Positions 62,913 to 64,000 of a stretch of DNA of 64,000 nt are shown here, in pieces. The stretch is from Paraburkholderia gardini (GTDB taxonomy: Bacteria; Pseudomonadota; Gammaproteobacteria; Burkholderiales; Burkholderiaceae): the NCBI RefSeq assembly GCF_907164575.1, contig NZ_CAJQYY010000011.1, positions 62,001 to 126,000 on the forward strand. The letters are read 5' to 3'. Below the pieces are notes generated by a model that worked only from the letters and a program-made list of their open reading frames with translations, was not told where the DNA came from and did no database searches. A program made the position numbers and the translations under genes. The stretch's first letter is position 1. The number at the start of each line of letters is the position of its first letter.

Positions 62913-63233
62913 TGATCAAGTCTCCTGGATAGCTCGATGCGTGCCGTTCGCTCTGAGCGCAGCGGCGACTATACGGGTGCAGGCGCTGCGTCGTATAGCG
63001 AATGCTTTCTATCATGTGATCGCTTTCACGACTTACCCGGTGTCTCGGGTGTCAGTACGAAGGGAGGGAGGGGAGTGGGTCGCCGGGCGAACACCCGGGA
63101 TTGCTTCGAACGGAAAAAGCGCACGTGCGGCTTTCGTTGAAGCACCCTTCCAGCGCGGAGCCAGAAGGGTAACGACCGATACGGCCTGGGATTCAGGCCG
63201 TATCGTGCGTGCTACAGCAACAACACGACAGCC
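62913..63233. other. Intergenic region with an icd-distal hairpin
   Basis: About 320 bases without a gene. The only structure is a perfect 12-bp hairpin (63177-63188 with 63194-63205, loop 5) about 30 bases after the icd stop on the minus strand. It is probably the icd terminator, but no T-run follows. Confidence 0.5.
63177..63205 (-). terminator. Hairpin terminator after icd
   Basis: CGATACGGCCTG pairs perfectly with its inverse complement around a 5-base loop. It lies 29 bases beyond the icd stop codon. A T-run is lacking on the minus strand. Confidence 0.6.

Positions 63234-64000
<767 letters not shown>

Overview
The window looks like a GC-rich betaproteobacterial chromosome or megaplasmid, most probably a soil or rhizosphere Burkholderiales of the Paraburkholderia/Caballeronia/Burkholderia group. 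The evidence is two Burkholderia-type trimeric porins, the LexA-controlled imuA-imuB-dnaE2 cassette, a monomeric isocitrate dehydrogenase, and one aromatic catabolism cluster after another. All calls come from reading the sequence and from family knowledge; no database search was run.

Layout. 0-4.2 kb: MFS transporter, porin, chemoreceptor. 4.1-9.2 kb: a MarR regulator divergent from an operon of enoyl-CoA hydratase, feruloyl-CoA synthetase, amidohydrolase and SDR dehydrogenase. This gene set is best explained as CoA-dependent, beta-oxidative side-chain removal from hydroxycinnamates (ferulate to vanillate). 9.3-15.2 kb: an esterase, then aryl-alcohol and benzaldehyde dehydrogenases (areB/areC-like) transcribed away from a XylR/DmpR-type sigma-54 activator, with a near-consensus -24/-12 promoter and phased repeats between them. 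15.4-18.2 kb: vanA-vanB and a GntR repressor (vanillate to protocatechuate). 18.3-23.6 kb: the SOS mutasome imuA-imuB-imuC with a perfect LexA box. 23.6-24.9 kb: debris of three broken genes. 25.1-29.4 kb: TetR/metallo-hydrolase pair, diguanylate cyclase, AhpD-like protein.

29.4-42.8 kb: a compact minus-strand cluster of about 14 genes that I cannot match to a named pathway. It encodes a three-component Rieske oxygenase, two SDRs, a cupin, an alpha/beta hydrolase, an IclR regulator, a ThDP enzyme, an aspartate-dehydrogenase-family protein, an aldehyde dehydrogenase, an extradiol dioxygenase and an AAHS-type transporter. A porin and a second, closely similar IclR regulator follow at 43.2-45.3 kb. 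This is the best candidate for an undescribed system.

45.6-52.3 kb: secreted phosphoesterase, di-heme peroxidase, aromatic aminotransferase, ketopantoate-reductase-like protein, Ser/Thr dehydratase-like protein. 52.5-59.9 kb: catA-benABCD divergent from a LysR regulator and catB-catC (benzoate to catechol to muconolactone). 59.9-64 kb: fragments of a BKACE-like gene and of an acyl-CoA dehydrogenase around an AraC regulator, a DapA-family aldolase, and the 3' part of icd, cut by the window end.

Together the genes form a funnel. Hydroxycinnamates go to vanillate and protocatechuate; benzyl alcohol and benzaldehyde go to benzoate and on through catechol to muconolactone; an unknown aromatic goes through a separate meta-cleavage route. 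Each branch has its own regulator (MarR, sigma-54 activator, GntR, IclR, LysR). The lower beta-ketoadipate genes (catD/pcaD, pcaIJF, pcaGH) are not in this window.
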